A stretch of 46,111 bases of DNA from Hyphomicrobiales bacterium. GTDB lineage: Bacteria > Pseudomonadota > Alphaproteobacteria > Rhizobiales > Rhizobiaceae. Made by a program: the position numbers and the translations under genes. The notes beneath the pieces were generated by a model. The model saw only the letters and a list, made by a program, of their open reading frames with translations. It was not told where the DNA came from and did no database searches. Positions 34,146 through 42,037 of the stretch are shown here, piece after piece. Where the stretch lies: contig UBUL01000050.1 of assembly GCA_900468625.1 (NCBI GenBank), positions 1 through 46,111 on the forward strand, in the 5' to 3' direction. Position 1 is the first letter of the stretch, and every line of letters starts with the position of its first letter.

Positions 34146-35555
34146 TCAGCATTCAACGACATTCACCGCGAGGCCGCCGGTCGAGGTTTCCTTGTATTTC
34201 TCGCTCATGTCGTGACCGGTCTGCCGCATGGTTTCGATGCAGGCGTCGAGCGGCACGAAATGCCGGCCGTCACCCTTGATCGCAAGCGAGGCGGCGGTGA
34301 CGGCCTTGACGGCACCGAGGGCGTTGCGCTCGATGCAAGGCACCTGAACGAGGCCGGCGATCGGATCGCAGGTCATACCGAGATGATGTTCCAGCGCAAT
34401 TTCCGCGGCATTTTCGATCTGCTCAGGCGTCGCGCCCATCACGGCGGCAAGCCCCGCAGCCGCCATCGCGGCCGCCGAGCCTACCTCGCCCTGACAGCCG
34501 ACTTCCGCGCCGGAAATCGAGGCGTTGTGCTTGATGATGCCGCCAACGGCGGCAGCCGTCAGCAGATAGTTGCGGATGCCATCCTGATCCCAATCCTCAT
34601 GGAAATGCTGATAGTAGCGGATCGTCGCCGGGATGACGCCGGCCGCTCCATTGGTCGGCGCGGTCACGACGCGGCCGCCGGCCGCATTCTCCTCGTTGAC
34701 GGCCATGGCGTAGACGCTGAGCCAATCGTTGGCGAGCAGCGGATTGATGCGGTTGCTGCGCCACTCTTCCTGTAATTTGTCATGAATGGCGCGCGCTCGC
34801 CGGCGCACCTTCAGGCCGCCCGGCATGATGCCGTCCACCTTGAGGCCGCGGTCGATGCAGCTGCTCATTGCGGCCCAGATGCGGTCGAGGCCCGCATCGA
34901 GCTCCTCGGCGCTCATGTGCATCTCTTCATTGGCGCGCTTCATCTGCGCGATCGAAAGACCGGAGCGCTCGGACATCTCAAGCATCTGCTTGGCGCTGGC
35001 GAAGGGGAACGGAACGCGTTCGCCCGCCGCAGCCGGCTTTTTCCTGTCGGCCTTCATCTGCTCCAGTTCCGTATCGGTGACGACAAAGCCGCCGCCGACG
35101 GAATAGTAGATGCGCTTGAGGAGCAGGCGATCGTCCTTGTCGAAGGCGGAGAAGCTCATGCCGTTGGCATGGCCCGGCAGCGGCACCTTCTTGTCGAAAA
35201 TGAGGTCGGTTTTGGGCTGGAACTGATAGGCCGGATGGCCGGGAGGCGTTATGCGCCCGCTGCGCTCGACCTCGTCGATGATGCCATCCATATGGTCCGG
35301 ATCGACGCTGTCGGGCTTTTCGCCCATCAGGCCGAGAATGACGGCCCTGCCCGTGCCATGGCCGATGCCCGTATGAGCCAGCGATCCGTGCAGGCTGACC
35401 TTGATCGACTCGACGTGCACGTTCGAGGACGGACGCGGCCACTCGTTCGACAGCAGCAGGTCCAGGAACCGATTCGCGGCCGACATCGGCCCCATCGTAT
35501 GCGAGCTGGACGGCCCCACACCGATCTTGAACACATCGAAAACGGAAAGAAACAT
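34146..35555 (-). CDS. sdaA: L-serine ammonia-lyase (iron-sulfur type)
   Basis: Deaminates L-serine to pyruvate and ammonia using a [4Fe-4S] cluster. The 469-residue single-chain form combines the beta part (FKIGVGPSSSHTMGPMSAA near the N-terminus) and the alpha part. Cluster Cys candidates are in MTCDPIAGLVQVPCIERNA and in DACIETMRQTG near the C-terminus. APTNGAAGVIPATIRYY and SISGAEVGCQGEVGSAAAMA are also conserved. The start is at ATG 35555. Confidence 0.96.
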   Translation of the reverse strand: MFLSVFDVFKIGVGPSSSHTMGPMSAANRFLDLLLSNEWPRPSSNVHVESIKVSLHGSLAHTGIGHGTGRAVILGLMGEKPDSVDPDHMDGIIDEVERSGRITPPGHPAYQFQPKTDLIFDKKVPLPGHANGMSFSAFDKDDRLLLKRIYYSVGGGFVVTDTELEQMKADRKKPAAAGERVPFPFASAKQMLEMSERSGLSIAQMKRANEEMHMSAEELDAGLDRIWAAMSSCIDRGLKVDGIMPGGLKVRRRARAIHDKLQEEWRSNRINPLLANDWLSVYAMAVNEENAAGGRVVTAPTNGAAGVIPATIRYYQHFHEDWDQDGIRNYLLTAAAVGGIIKHNASISGAEVGCQGEVGSAAAMAAAGLAAVMGATPEQIENAAEIALEHHLGMTCDPIAGLVQVPCIERNALGAVKAVTAASLAIKGDGRHFVPLDACIETMRQTGHDMSEKYKETSTGGLAVNVVEC

Positions 35556-35752
35556 GGACCTTTGGTGCCTCCAGGCAAATCGTTTTCCGGCAAAGCTACG
35601 CTATCGCAGCAAGCTTGCATGGCGATTGGCCGACATCGGATTTCATGGCAGCGACATTACACATAGGCATTGGGGAAGCAAACAGAAGGCCATTGCGCGC
35701 CGCCCGTCCTGAGATAGAGTCCGCATCGGACCGATCTGGAGAATTTCCCTAT

Positions 35753-36445
35753 ATGACGACTGCCGACTACGTCGCCCTCGCCCTTTTCATCTTTCTCTGG
35801 GTCGCGCTGAACTGGATCACTACCAGCGCCCGCTTTTTCAATCGCACCAGCCTGACGCTGGCGATGAACGAGCGCCGGCGCGAATGGATCCACAATTCAT
35901 TGCGCCGCGATCTGAAGATGATCGATACCCAAATCCTCTCGGGCCTGCAGAACGGCACGGGCTTCTTCGCCTCCACTTCGATCTTCGCCATCGGCAGCTG
36001 CTTTGCGCTGCTCGGCGCCACCGACAAGGTCAATGCGTTCTTCTCCGACTTGCCGTTCATCCTCAATGGCGGCCGCGCCGCTTTCGAGATCAAGGTGGCG
36101 GGACTTGCTTGCCTGTTCGGCTATGCTTTCTTCAAATTCGGCTGGGCCTATCGCCTGTTCAACTATTGCACCATTCTTTTCGGTTCGCTGCCGATGCGCG
36201 AGGAAGCCATTCTCGATCCGCTGGGCGCGGAGCGAGCCGCAGAGCGGGTGGTGCGCATGAACATCATCGCAGCCCGCAATTTCAATGCCGGCCTGAGGGC
36301 GATCTTCCTGTCTATCGGTTATCTCGGCTGGTTCCTGAGCCCCTACGTGTTCATGGTGACGACGATCTTCATCATCGTCGTGCTGATCCGGCGGCAGTTT
36401 TTTTCGGATGCCCGTCTGGCCATCATGGACGGCGATATGCCATGA
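35753..36445 (+). CDS. DUF599 family membrane protein
   Basis: A 230-residue inner-membrane protein of the DUF599 family (PF04654), with four or five hydrophobic segments (about 5-23, 73-90, 110-128, 185-203, 206-220). ATG 35753 (MTTADYVALALFIFLWVAL) is used; a longer frame from 35615 has no homologous start. The family has no assigned function. It precedes the DUF1624 acyltransferase gene by 59 bp on the same strand and may be cotranscribed. Confidence 0.85.
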   Translation: MTTADYVALALFIFLWVALNWITTSARFFNRTSLTLAMNERRREWIHNSLRRDLKMIDTQILSGLQNGTGFFASTSIFAIGSCFALLGATDKVNAFFSDLPFILNGGRAAFEIKVAGLACLFGYAFFKFGWAYRLFNYCTILFGSLPMREEAILDPLGAERAAERVVRMNIIAARNFNAGLRAIFLSIGYLGWFLSPYVFMVTTIFIIVVLIRRQFFSDARLAIMDGDMP

Positions 36446-36504
36446 CAGGGCCGCGCCGGCTCGACCGGCGTAAAATTTGAATTCATGCCTGGAAGGACCC
36501 CGTA

Positions 36505-37494
36505 ATGGCCGCCATCGCCGAGAGCGCCGATGCTCCGCAAAAGAGACCTCGCATCGGCATTCTGGATACGGCGCGCGGCATCGCCCTCCTTGCCATGGCG
36601 AGCTATCACTGCACCTGGGATTTCGAGTTTTTCGGCTACCTCGACTCCGGCACGGCGGAAACCGGCTGGCTGAAATTTTACGCCCGCGCCATCGCCAGCA
36701 CCTTCCTGTTCCTGGCTGGCTTCAGCCTCGTGCTGGCCAATACGCCGGAAATCCGCTGGCGGTCCTATTGGCGTCGCCTGGGCATGATCGTGGCCGCCGC
36801 GGCCGCGATCTCGATCGTCACTTTCATCGGCATGCGCGACGAATGGATATTCTTCGGCATATTGCATAGCATCGCGGCGGCAAGCTTCATCGGGCTTCTG
36901 TTCCTGCGCTTGCCGGCATTTGCTACGCTTCTGATCGCCGCATTGCTCGCGGCCGGCATCGTGGTCGACAATGTTATCGCACCTCTGTCGCTGCACTCCA
37001 CGTTTTTTGACGCACCTTGGCTGTGGTGGGTCGGACTTTCGGAAAACATCCAGCGTTCGAACGATTATGTGCCCCTCTTCCCGTGGCTGACGCCATTCCT
37101 GTTCGGTCTCGGTATCGCGCAATTGACCACATCCTTCGGCTGGCTCGAGCGCCTGGCGAAATTCGGTCCCGGCCGCAATCTCATCGCCCGCGCCGGCCGC
37201 CATAGCCTCATATTCTATCTGATCCACCAGCCGGTGCTGTTCAGCCTTGTCTATCTTCTGTCGCTGGCCGCGCCCGCACCGCCGCAGGATCCGACCGTCG
37301 GCTACATCAGGCAATGCGTGGCATCATGCACGCGATCGGGCAGCGAAACCATGTGCCGCAGCTTCTGCCAATGTACGCTCGACAAGCTGCAGGCCCAGAA
37401 TCTCTTCAAGCCGCTGGAATCTGGAGCGATCAAAGCAGATAGCGATGAACGCGTGAGCCGAATCGCGATACAATGCACGGATGAAGCGCAATGA
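36505..37494 (+). CDS. heparan-alpha-glucosaminide N-acetyltransferase-like (DUF1624) membrane protein
   Basis: A 329-residue polytopic protein of the DUF1624 acyltransferase family (PF07786), with about seven hydrophobic segments. The family start is clear: RIGILDTARGIALLAMASYHCTWD, with the His near residue 32. Then FLFLAGFSLVLA and SLIFYLIHQPVLF follow. After the last membrane segment (about 260) a 60-residue tail carries Cys in the pattern CX3CX8CX3CXC, ending CTLDKL. It is unusual for the family core and may be a metal-binding or disulfide-bonded appendix. A methyltransferase-like gene follows 12 bp later. Substrate unknown. Confidence 0.85.
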   Translation: MAAIAESADAPQKRPRIGILDTARGIALLAMASYHCTWDFEFFGYLDSGTAETGWLKFYARAIASTFLFLAGFSLVLANTPEIRWRSYWRRLGMIVAAAAAISIVTFIGMRDEWIFFGILHSIAAASFIGLLFLRLPAFATLLIAALLAAGIVVDNVIAPLSLHSTFFDAPWLWWVGLSENIQRSNDYVPLFPWLTPFLFGLGIAQLTTSFGWLERLAKFGPGRNLIARAGRHSLIFYLIHQPVLFSLVYLLSLAAPAPPQDPTVGYIRQCVASCTRSGSETMCRSFCQCTLDKLQAQNLFKPLESGAIKADSDERVSRIAIQCTDEAQ

Positions 37495-37506
37495 CAGGGT
37501 TATTCT

Positions 37507-37980
37507 ATGAATGCCTATCGTTCGAAGTCGCTGAGTTTTCCGTGGCCGCCACTGCTCTATAGCCTCGCCGTTGTCGCGGCGCTGTACCTGCAGCGGTCGT
37601 ATCCGCTGCCCTTGCCCTTCATTTGGGCGCTTGTTTCCTGGATGGTTGGCGCGCTCCTGACCGCCTTCGCGGTGACATTGAATGTCTGGGCCGTCAAGAC
37701 GCTGCTGGAACGCCGCACGACCGTCCTGACACAACGCTGCTCAGCCCATCTGGTAACCACCGGCCCCTTTCGCTTCACCCGCAATCCAACCTATCTCGGC
37801 TATACCCTGCTGACCGCCGGCTTCGGCCTGCTGATCGGCAATCTCTGGTTTCTCGCTATGGGGGCGGTGGCAGCTGCTTTGACGACCTTGCTCGTCATCC
37901 GCTGTGAAGAGATGCATCTTCTGTCGCGATTCGGCTGCGAATTCGAATTTTACTGCAAGCGCACGCGCCGCTGGCTTTGA
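37507..37980 (+). CDS. isoprenylcysteine carboxyl methyltransferase-like membrane protein
   Basis: A 157-residue membrane protein of the ICMT/phospholipid methyltransferase fold, with four hydrophobic segments. The SAM-binding type motif LVTTGPFRFTRNPTYLGYTL (about 80-99) and the C-terminal EEMHLLSRFGCEFEFYCKRTRRW are typical. It starts 12 bp after the DUF1624 gene, so the two are very likely cotranscribed. The acceptor (lipid or protein) is unknown; bacterial members have no isoprenylated protein substrate known to me. Confidence 0.85.
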   Translation: MNAYRSKSLSFPWPPLLYSLAVVAALYLQRSYPLPLPFIWALVSWMVGALLTAFAVTLNVWAVKTLLERRTTVLTQRCSAHLVTTGPFRFTRNPTYLGYTLLTAGFGLLIGNLWFLAMGAVAAALTTLLVIRCEEMHLLSRFGCEFEFYCKRTRRWL

Positions 37981-38002
37981 CGAGCAACAAGCCTGTAGCC
38001 GA

Positions 38003-38392
38003 TCACGTCCCGACGCCGATTTCAGCCAGCCGTCCGAGACAAGCTTCCTCGACGTTATCGAGTTCGCTCAGCGTATCGTCGATATCCTTGCGTTTCTGAC
38101 GCAATTCATCGCGCTTTTCGTCAACACGTTTCATCAGCAGCTTCAGCTGGCCGATTTCGCCCGGAGGCTCTTTGTAGACCTGAATGATCTCGCGGATTTC
38201 GGCAATGGTGAAGCCGATACGGCGGCCGCGCAGGATTTCGGCGATAAGGCGCCGGTCGGCGGGCCGGAACAGGCGCGTGCGCCCCTTGCGCTCCGGATGG
38301 ATGAGGCCCTCGTCCTCATAGAACCTCAACGTCCGGGTCGAAACCCCGAATTCCCGCGTGAGCTCCGTTATGCTATAATATCCGTCAACCAA
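38003..38392 (-). CDS. MerR family transcriptional regulator
   Basis: A 129-residue regulator. The N-terminal MerR winged helix (YYSITELTREFGVSTRTLRFYEDEGL, about 5-30; LFRPADRRLIAEILRGRRIGF) is followed by a coiled-coil dimerisation helix (about 80-118). Only one Cys (Cys117, EEACLG) is seen and no metal-binding loop, so a metal-sensing role is unlikely. It resembles the LiuR-type group by layout, without proof. A 24-bp near-palindrome overlaps its own promoter, suggesting autoregulation. Confidence 0.9.
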   Translation of the reverse strand: MVDGYYSITELTREFGVSTRTLRFYEDEGLIHPERKGRTRLFRPADRRLIAEILRGRRIGFTIAEIREIIQVYKEPPGEIGQLKLLMKRVDEKRDELRQKRKDIDDTLSELDNVEEACLGRLAEIGVGT

Positions 38393-38423
38393 GAATCTGC
38401 CCCTATCTGCCGCTCAGCATAAT

Positions 38424-38447
38424 ATTGACTTTTACGTAATAGTCAAT
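38424..38447. promoter_or_regulatory. MerR operator overlapping the regulator's promoter
   Basis: 24-bp near-palindrome with core TTACGTAA and arms ATTGACT/AGTCAAT (11 of 12 positions match). On the minus strand, TTGACT, a 16-bp spacer and TATTAT form a plausible -35/-10 pair that the palindrome covers. It starts 32 bp upstream of the MerR ATG. Confidence 0.65.
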
Positions 38448-38587
38448 TTCTGGCCGACGCGCGCCGGCATCGCAGAATCTCCAAATGCGATGCGTCCGTT
38501 TCGTCAATCCGTGGCGACGGCCAAGGCTGGCGATTCTAGAGTTAACAATGCAGTTTAAGGATAAAATTATGCAGCAGTTTTAAAATA

Positions 38588-38628
38588 CTGGAGCGCCTTT
38601 GCGCATTGCAGTGACGCACGGCGTTGTA
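38588..38628. repeat. imperfect palindromic intergenic repeat
   Basis: GGAGCGCCTTTGCGC followed by an inverted GACGCACGGCGTTGTA. This type of GCGCC...GGCG palindrome is, as I recall, common between rhizobial genes. It lies in the 359-bp gap between the MerR and deformylase-like genes, which otherwise holds only the operator and AT-rich sequence. Confidence 0.4.
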
Positions 38629-38751
38629 AAGGAAAATCAATATTAGCAACCAGATAGACGAAACCGCTCATATTTCCTATCAATTTATCGCGGGCGATCG
38701 CGGGACTGCGCCATTCGTATTCCCGCTCCTCCAGCGCATTTTATTTCACCA

Positions 38752-39258
38752 ATGGAGACCAAAGTGCCGCCCCGCCCGATCGTCCGCTTCCCCGATCCGC
38801 TGCTGCGAACCGCTTGTACCCCGGTGACCGTCTTCGATGACGATCTGCGTCTGCTCGTCGGCGACCTGCTGGATACGATGAGGGCCGCGCCCGGCGTCGG
38901 CATCACCGGTCCGCATATCGGTGTCCTCAAGCGTGTCGTCGTGATCGAACTCAGTCGCGAAGACGGCGTGCGCACCTATATCAATCCGGAGATTCTGTGG
39001 TCGTCGGAAGAGACCATGCGGCACATGGAAGGCAGCGTTTCCATGCCCGGATCGACCGAAGAGGTCGTCAGGCCGAAATCCGTCCGCTTCCGCTATCAGG
39101 ATATTGCCGGCGAAGTACACGAGGCAGAGGCGCAGGACTTTCTGGCCATCTGCATCCAGCACGAGATCGACCAGCTGAACGGCGTTTTCTGGCTTCAGCG
39201 GCTTTCCAAGCTCAAGCGTGACCGACTTGTGAAGAAATGGGAGAAGATGCGGCACTGA
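38752..39258 (+). CDS. peptide deformylase homologue lacking conserved metal ligands
   Basis: A 168-residue protein with the deformylase fold: N-terminal VRFPDPLLRTACTPV, then three catalytic motifs. The first, normally GxGLAAPQ, is GVGITGPH (His55 replaces Gln). The second, normally EGCLS, is EGSVS (Ser95 replaces the metal-binding Cys). The third, normally HEIDH, is HEIDQ (Gln141 replaces the second metal His). His137 and Glu138 remain. Two of three metal ligands are thus lost, so ordinary formyl-methionine deformylation is doubtful. It is a paralogue; no fmt gene adjoins it. The start ATG at 38752 has no obvious ribosome site. Confidence 0.85.
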   Translation: METKVPPRPIVRFPDPLLRTACTPVTVFDDDLRLLVGDLLDTMRAAPGVGITGPHIGVLKRVVVIELSREDGVRTYINPEILWSSEETMRHMEGSVSMPGSTEEVVRPKSVRFRYQDIAGEVHEAEAQDFLAICIQHEIDQLNGVFWLQRLSKLKRDRLVKKWEKMRH

Positions 39259-39263
39259 GCCCC

Positions 39264-39295
39264 GCAAAAGGAAACGGGCGCCAGAAAGGCGCCCG
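39264..39295 (-). terminator. intrinsic terminator of the exported repeat protein gene
   Basis: Perfect 8-bp arms (CGGGCGCC/GGCGCCCG, 39275-39295) with an AGAAA loop, followed on the minus strand by TTTCCTTTT. It lies 23 bp after the stop codon of the gene ending at 39318 and also just past the convergent deformylase-like gene. Confidence 0.7.
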
Positions 39296-39317
39296 CTCAT
39301 AAAGGATCAATCCAAGA

Positions 39318-39848
39318 TCAGCCCTTGAGCTTGGAATTGCAGAGGCTGTAGTAGCCGCCGCCCTTCTGGATCCACTTCAGGCCGCCGAGCGAATTGCTGG
39401 CTTTGGCGGCATTGTAGGCGTCCACGCAGGTGTGGAAGCGGCCCTTGCCAGGCGTCTCGGTAGCATATTTCGGATCAACCTTTGCGGGGAAGGTTACGCC
39501 GGCCGGAGCAGCCGTTGTAGGCTTTGCCGGTTCTGCTGCCGGCGGCTTGGTGGCGTCAGGCTCGCTGGCGTCGACCTTGGCAGCAGCGGTCGTCTTCGCC
39601 GTCTTGGGCGGCGTTGTGGCCGCCGGTGCGGTCGTTGCCGGAGCAGTCGTAGCGCTGGCATCGGCGCTGCACTGTGTTGCGCGGAAGTCGTTCCACTTCT
39701 GGCCGTTCAAGGTACCAGCGGTTTTGGCGGCCTGATATTTGGCACTGCACTCTTTCATGGTTAGCGCAGAAGCCGAAGAAGCGAGGCCCATCGAGCCTAC
39801 AACTGTGAGAGACGCGAGAGACATCAACAGAATGGCACGACTTGTCAT
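39318..39848 (-). CDS. exported protein with duplicated Cys-containing repeat
   Basis: A 176-residue protein with a signal peptide ending near SASA (residue 26-28). The mature protein has two related units: about 31-60 (ECSAKYQAAKTAGTLNGQKW) and about 138-172 (TCVDAYNAAKASNSLGGLKW). Each has two Cys about 30 residues apart. They are joined by an 80-residue Ala/Pro/Thr/Lys linker. The repeats recall the PsiF-type repeat family, without proof. GGAGG is 8 bp upstream of ATG 39848. A terminator follows. Periplasmic location is inferred; function unknown. Confidence 0.75.
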   Translation of the reverse strand: MTSRAILLMSLASLTVVGSMGLASSASALTMKECSAKYQAAKTAGTLNGQKWNDFRATQCSADASATTAPATTAPAATTPPKTAKTTAAAKVDASEPDATKPPAAEPAKPTTAAPAGVTFPAKVDPKYATETPGKGRFHTCVDAYNAAKASNSLGGLKWIQKGGGYYSLCNSKLKG

Positions 39849-40348
39849 TGGCATTTCCTCCGCTCTATGACGAATGTCGAAACTATTAATCGTATCGTCC
39901 CTATCGATTGTCAATCGACGCGCGATTTTTGGGGCGACGGAACATACCATATGCGGACGAAGATGAACGGAGACTGTACAAAAATAGCGATCGAAAAGAG
40001 TGACTTGGCTTGATAGGCAACCGTTGGTGGCGGTCCATTGGCGCTCCGGAATCAACCGCAGGTAATGGTACGGCTTCGATGTGGCCCGACGCCAGTCTTC
40101 GTCCCGCTGTTCGCGGTCCAGCGATGCATTTGCCACCAATTTGTATCGCTGACGTAGAGCAGATTCGCGGACGCTCCACGCCCGGATGGCAAGGCAGTTG
40201 CGGCTCGCCCGGTTTCTCACGATGAAGATACTCTTGTCATCCCGCCCGAAAAAGCAGCGGGGGACGGGACGGTTTGCCACTCACGATCACTGTTTCGCGA
40301 GTTGAAGGCGCGATTGTCGGCGCAATGCAACCTGCCGTGAGTTCGGAC
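39849..40348. other. 500-bp region without recognised gene
   Basis: No open frame here resembles a known family and no ribosome site, hairpin or repeat stands out. Several overlapping short frames exist on both strands but are not convincing. It may be a decayed gene. Confidence 0.4.
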
Positions 40349-40383
40349 CTTGAAGTGCGGGCACATCGCCCTACTCTCCTTAT

Positions 40384-40436
40384 GGCAGTTCCCCTCTCTA
40401 TGCCCTGGATGCTCTCCCTTCCAGGGCATTTTTCTT
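40384..40436 (+). ncRNA. candidate small RNA with intrinsic terminator
   Basis: A strong terminator (arms TGCCCTGG 40401-40408 and CCAGGGCA 40421-40428, then TTTTTCTT) has no gene ending before it. Upstream, CTTGAA (40349-40354) and TACTCT (40372-40377) are 17 bp apart, a fair promoter. The RNA of about 53 nt would have an unpaired CCCCTCTC stretch and a loop with CTCTCCC, typical anti-Shine-Dalgarno sequences of trans-acting small RNAs. No known family is matched. Confidence 0.4.
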
Positions 40437-40619
40437 GGGCAAATGAAAAATCAGCTATCGGATCTGCAAATGGCTGTCCCTCGTCGGCGATCCGAAATGA
40501 TTCGCCAGAACTGTCTGAAGGGCGTAAGTTCGATCTACCGTTGGCTACCCGAACCCGTAGGCGCCAACGGCTGGGAGAGATGACATACTCTCGCCTGCAG
40601 AGGTCAAGGAGCTAATCGG

Positions 40620-40778
40620 ATGACCTCGCATGACAATCGCGACAATATTCTCAGCGACCAAGAGCTTCACTATCTTCTGGAGGCGGAAGCCGAGATGGAG
40701 CGCTTGGCGGAATCGAAGCGTGACGGACCGGCGGAGGCTGGATTGCCTACAGAAGAAGCACGAGAATCAATCCTGTGA
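40620..40778 (+). CDS. microprotein of 52 residues, unknown function
   Basis: ATG 40620 is preceded by AAGGAG at 8-bp spacing, a good ribosome site. The product is acidic and helical: MTSHDNRDNI, then LSDQELHYLLEAEAEMERLA (about 11-30), then a Glu- and Ala-rich tail to TGA 40776-40778. The middle should form an amphipathic helix. No family is recognised. It may be a regulatory or anti-factor peptide, but this is speculation. It lies downstream of the small RNA candidate. Confidence 0.6.
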   Translation: MTSHDNRDNILSDQELHYLLEAEAEMERLAESKRDGPAEAGLPTEEARESIL

Positions 40779-40908
40779 AAGCTTGATGCATCGTGACGGC
40801 CGATCATGGTCGTGGAAACCTGGCGACCGTCGAGAGCGACACGATGCAAACCGGCGCTTTGGCGATCGGGCAAAATGCCTGGATCTGCCAGCTTCTCCCG
40901 GAATTGCC

Positions 40909-41625
40909 TTAACGGTCGCGGGCCGTTTCGCCGAAGACCTGCTCGAACGCGTCGCGGAGACGGATATCGACATCCGCCATCATGACCGGCAGACCGAGAT
41001 CGACCAAGCTGGTGACGCCATAGGCCGAGATTCCGCAGGGAATGATACCGGTGAAATGCCCGAGATCAGGATCGACGTTCAGCGACAGGCCATGAAACGT
41101 CACCCATTTGCGCACGCGGATGCCGAGCGCCGCAATCTTGTCCTCCGCCATGGTGCCGTCGGGCAGGATCGGCTTTTCCGGACGCCTCACCCAGACGCCG
41201 ACCCTGTCCTCACGCCGTTCGCCGCGGACATTCATCGATTCGAGCGTGCGGATGATGACTTCTTCGAGCGCGCCGACGAAAGCGCGGATATCCTGCCGCC
41301 GACACTTCAGGTTCAGCATGACATAGGCCACACGCTGGCCCGGCCCGTGATATGTATATTCGCCGCCGCGCCCGGTCGCGAAAACCGGAAATCGATCCGG
41401 CTCGATGAGATCGGCTGCGTTGGCGCTGGTGCCTGCTGTATAAAGCGGCGGATGTTCGACCAGCCAGACGAGCTCCGGCGCTTGTCCCTCGGCAATCGCG
41501 GCCACTTCCGCTTCCATTGCGGCAACGGCCTCTTCATAGGGCACGAGACCGTCGCTGATCCGCCAGCGAACGGGGGGCGTACCTTGAACGGGAAACATTT
41601 GGTGAGAAAGTTCGGTGCGAAGCAT
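40909..41625 (-). CDS. lipB: octanoyl-ACP:protein transferase
   Basis: Transfers octanoyl groups from acyl carrier protein to lipoyl domains, the first step of de novo lipoate synthesis. The 238-residue form has RGGEYTYHGPGQRVAYVMLNL, the signature with the substrate loop, Lys in VRKWVTFHGLSLN, and the catalytic Cys in TGIIPCGISAYGVTSL. These are the catalytic Cys/Lys pair of LipB. The ATG at 41625 begins MLRTELSHQMFPV; a much longer in-frame start to 41955 would run through the tRNA gene and is rejected. Confidence 0.97.
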   Translation of the reverse strand: MLRTELSHQMFPVQGTPPVRWRISDGLVPYEEAVAAMEAEVAAIAEGQAPELVWLVEHPPLYTAGTSANAADLIEPDRFPVFATGRGGEYTYHGPGQRVAYVMLNLKCRRQDIRAFVGALEEVIIRTLESMNVRGERREDRVGVWVRRPEKPILPDGTMAEDKIAALGIRVRKWVTFHGLSLNVDPDLGHFTGIIPCGISAYGVTSLVDLGLPVMMADVDIRLRDAFEQVFGETARDR

Positions 41626-41799
41626 ACAGCGGTCCTTTGCGCGCCGCAGGCCGCACTTGTGGAAATCCTGCGTGCCGACGGGTTGTCCAGATATGGCGCT
41701 ATTCGGGCGAGAATTCAAACATCTAAGGCGTTTCCACCGTATTCTGACGGGTGCAATCGGAGGCGCTGTGAAGGAATTTAAAAAAACTGACATATCGCT

Positions 41800-41828
41800 C
41801 TTGTGCCCCCCGAATGCTTTTGCTACAT
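41800..41828 (+). promoter_or_regulatory. candidate promoter for tRNA-Leu
   Basis: CTTGTG (41800-41805), 17-bp spacer and CTACAT (41823-41828), 34 bp upstream of the tRNA start. The pattern fits the alphaproteobacterial housekeeping sigma consensus loosely. Confidence 0.5.
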
Positions 41829-41862
41829 GCAGCCGCGCCGGAGCAATCCGGCCTACCACGAT

Positions 41863-41947
41863 GCGGTCGTGGCGGAATTGGTAGACGCGCAGCGTTGAGG
41901 TCGCTGTGGGGCAACCCGTGGAAGTTCGAGTCTTCTCGACCGCACCA
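41863..41947 (+). tRNA. tRNA-Leu (GAG anticodon)
   Basis: An 85-nt class II tRNA with encoded CCA. The acceptor stem GCGGTCG pairs with CGACCGC. The anticodon stem CAGCG/CGCTG closes the loop TTGAGGT, giving anticodon GAG for Leu codons CUC and CUU. A variable arm GTGGGGCAACCCGTG-like and the T-loop GTTCGAGTC are present. A strong terminator follows. Confidence 0.95.
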
Positions 41948-41957
41948 AATGGCACAG

Positions 41958-41987
41958 AAAAACCCGCTTCGGCGGGTTTTTTCTTTT
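41958..41987 (+). terminator. rho-independent terminator of tRNA-Leu
   Basis: AAAACCCGC-TTCG-GCGGGTTTT hairpin with a stable TTCG tetraloop, followed by TTCTTTTT. Confidence 0.9.
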
Positions 41988-42037
41988 TATCTCCAATGCT
42001 TGCAAACTTGACGCTGCCATCGCGAATTGCGCATGGC

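Noticed and set aside
40909..41955. Longer lipB reading frame starting at 41955
   Set aside because: It would run through the tRNA-Leu gene; the conserved LipB core begins near 41625.
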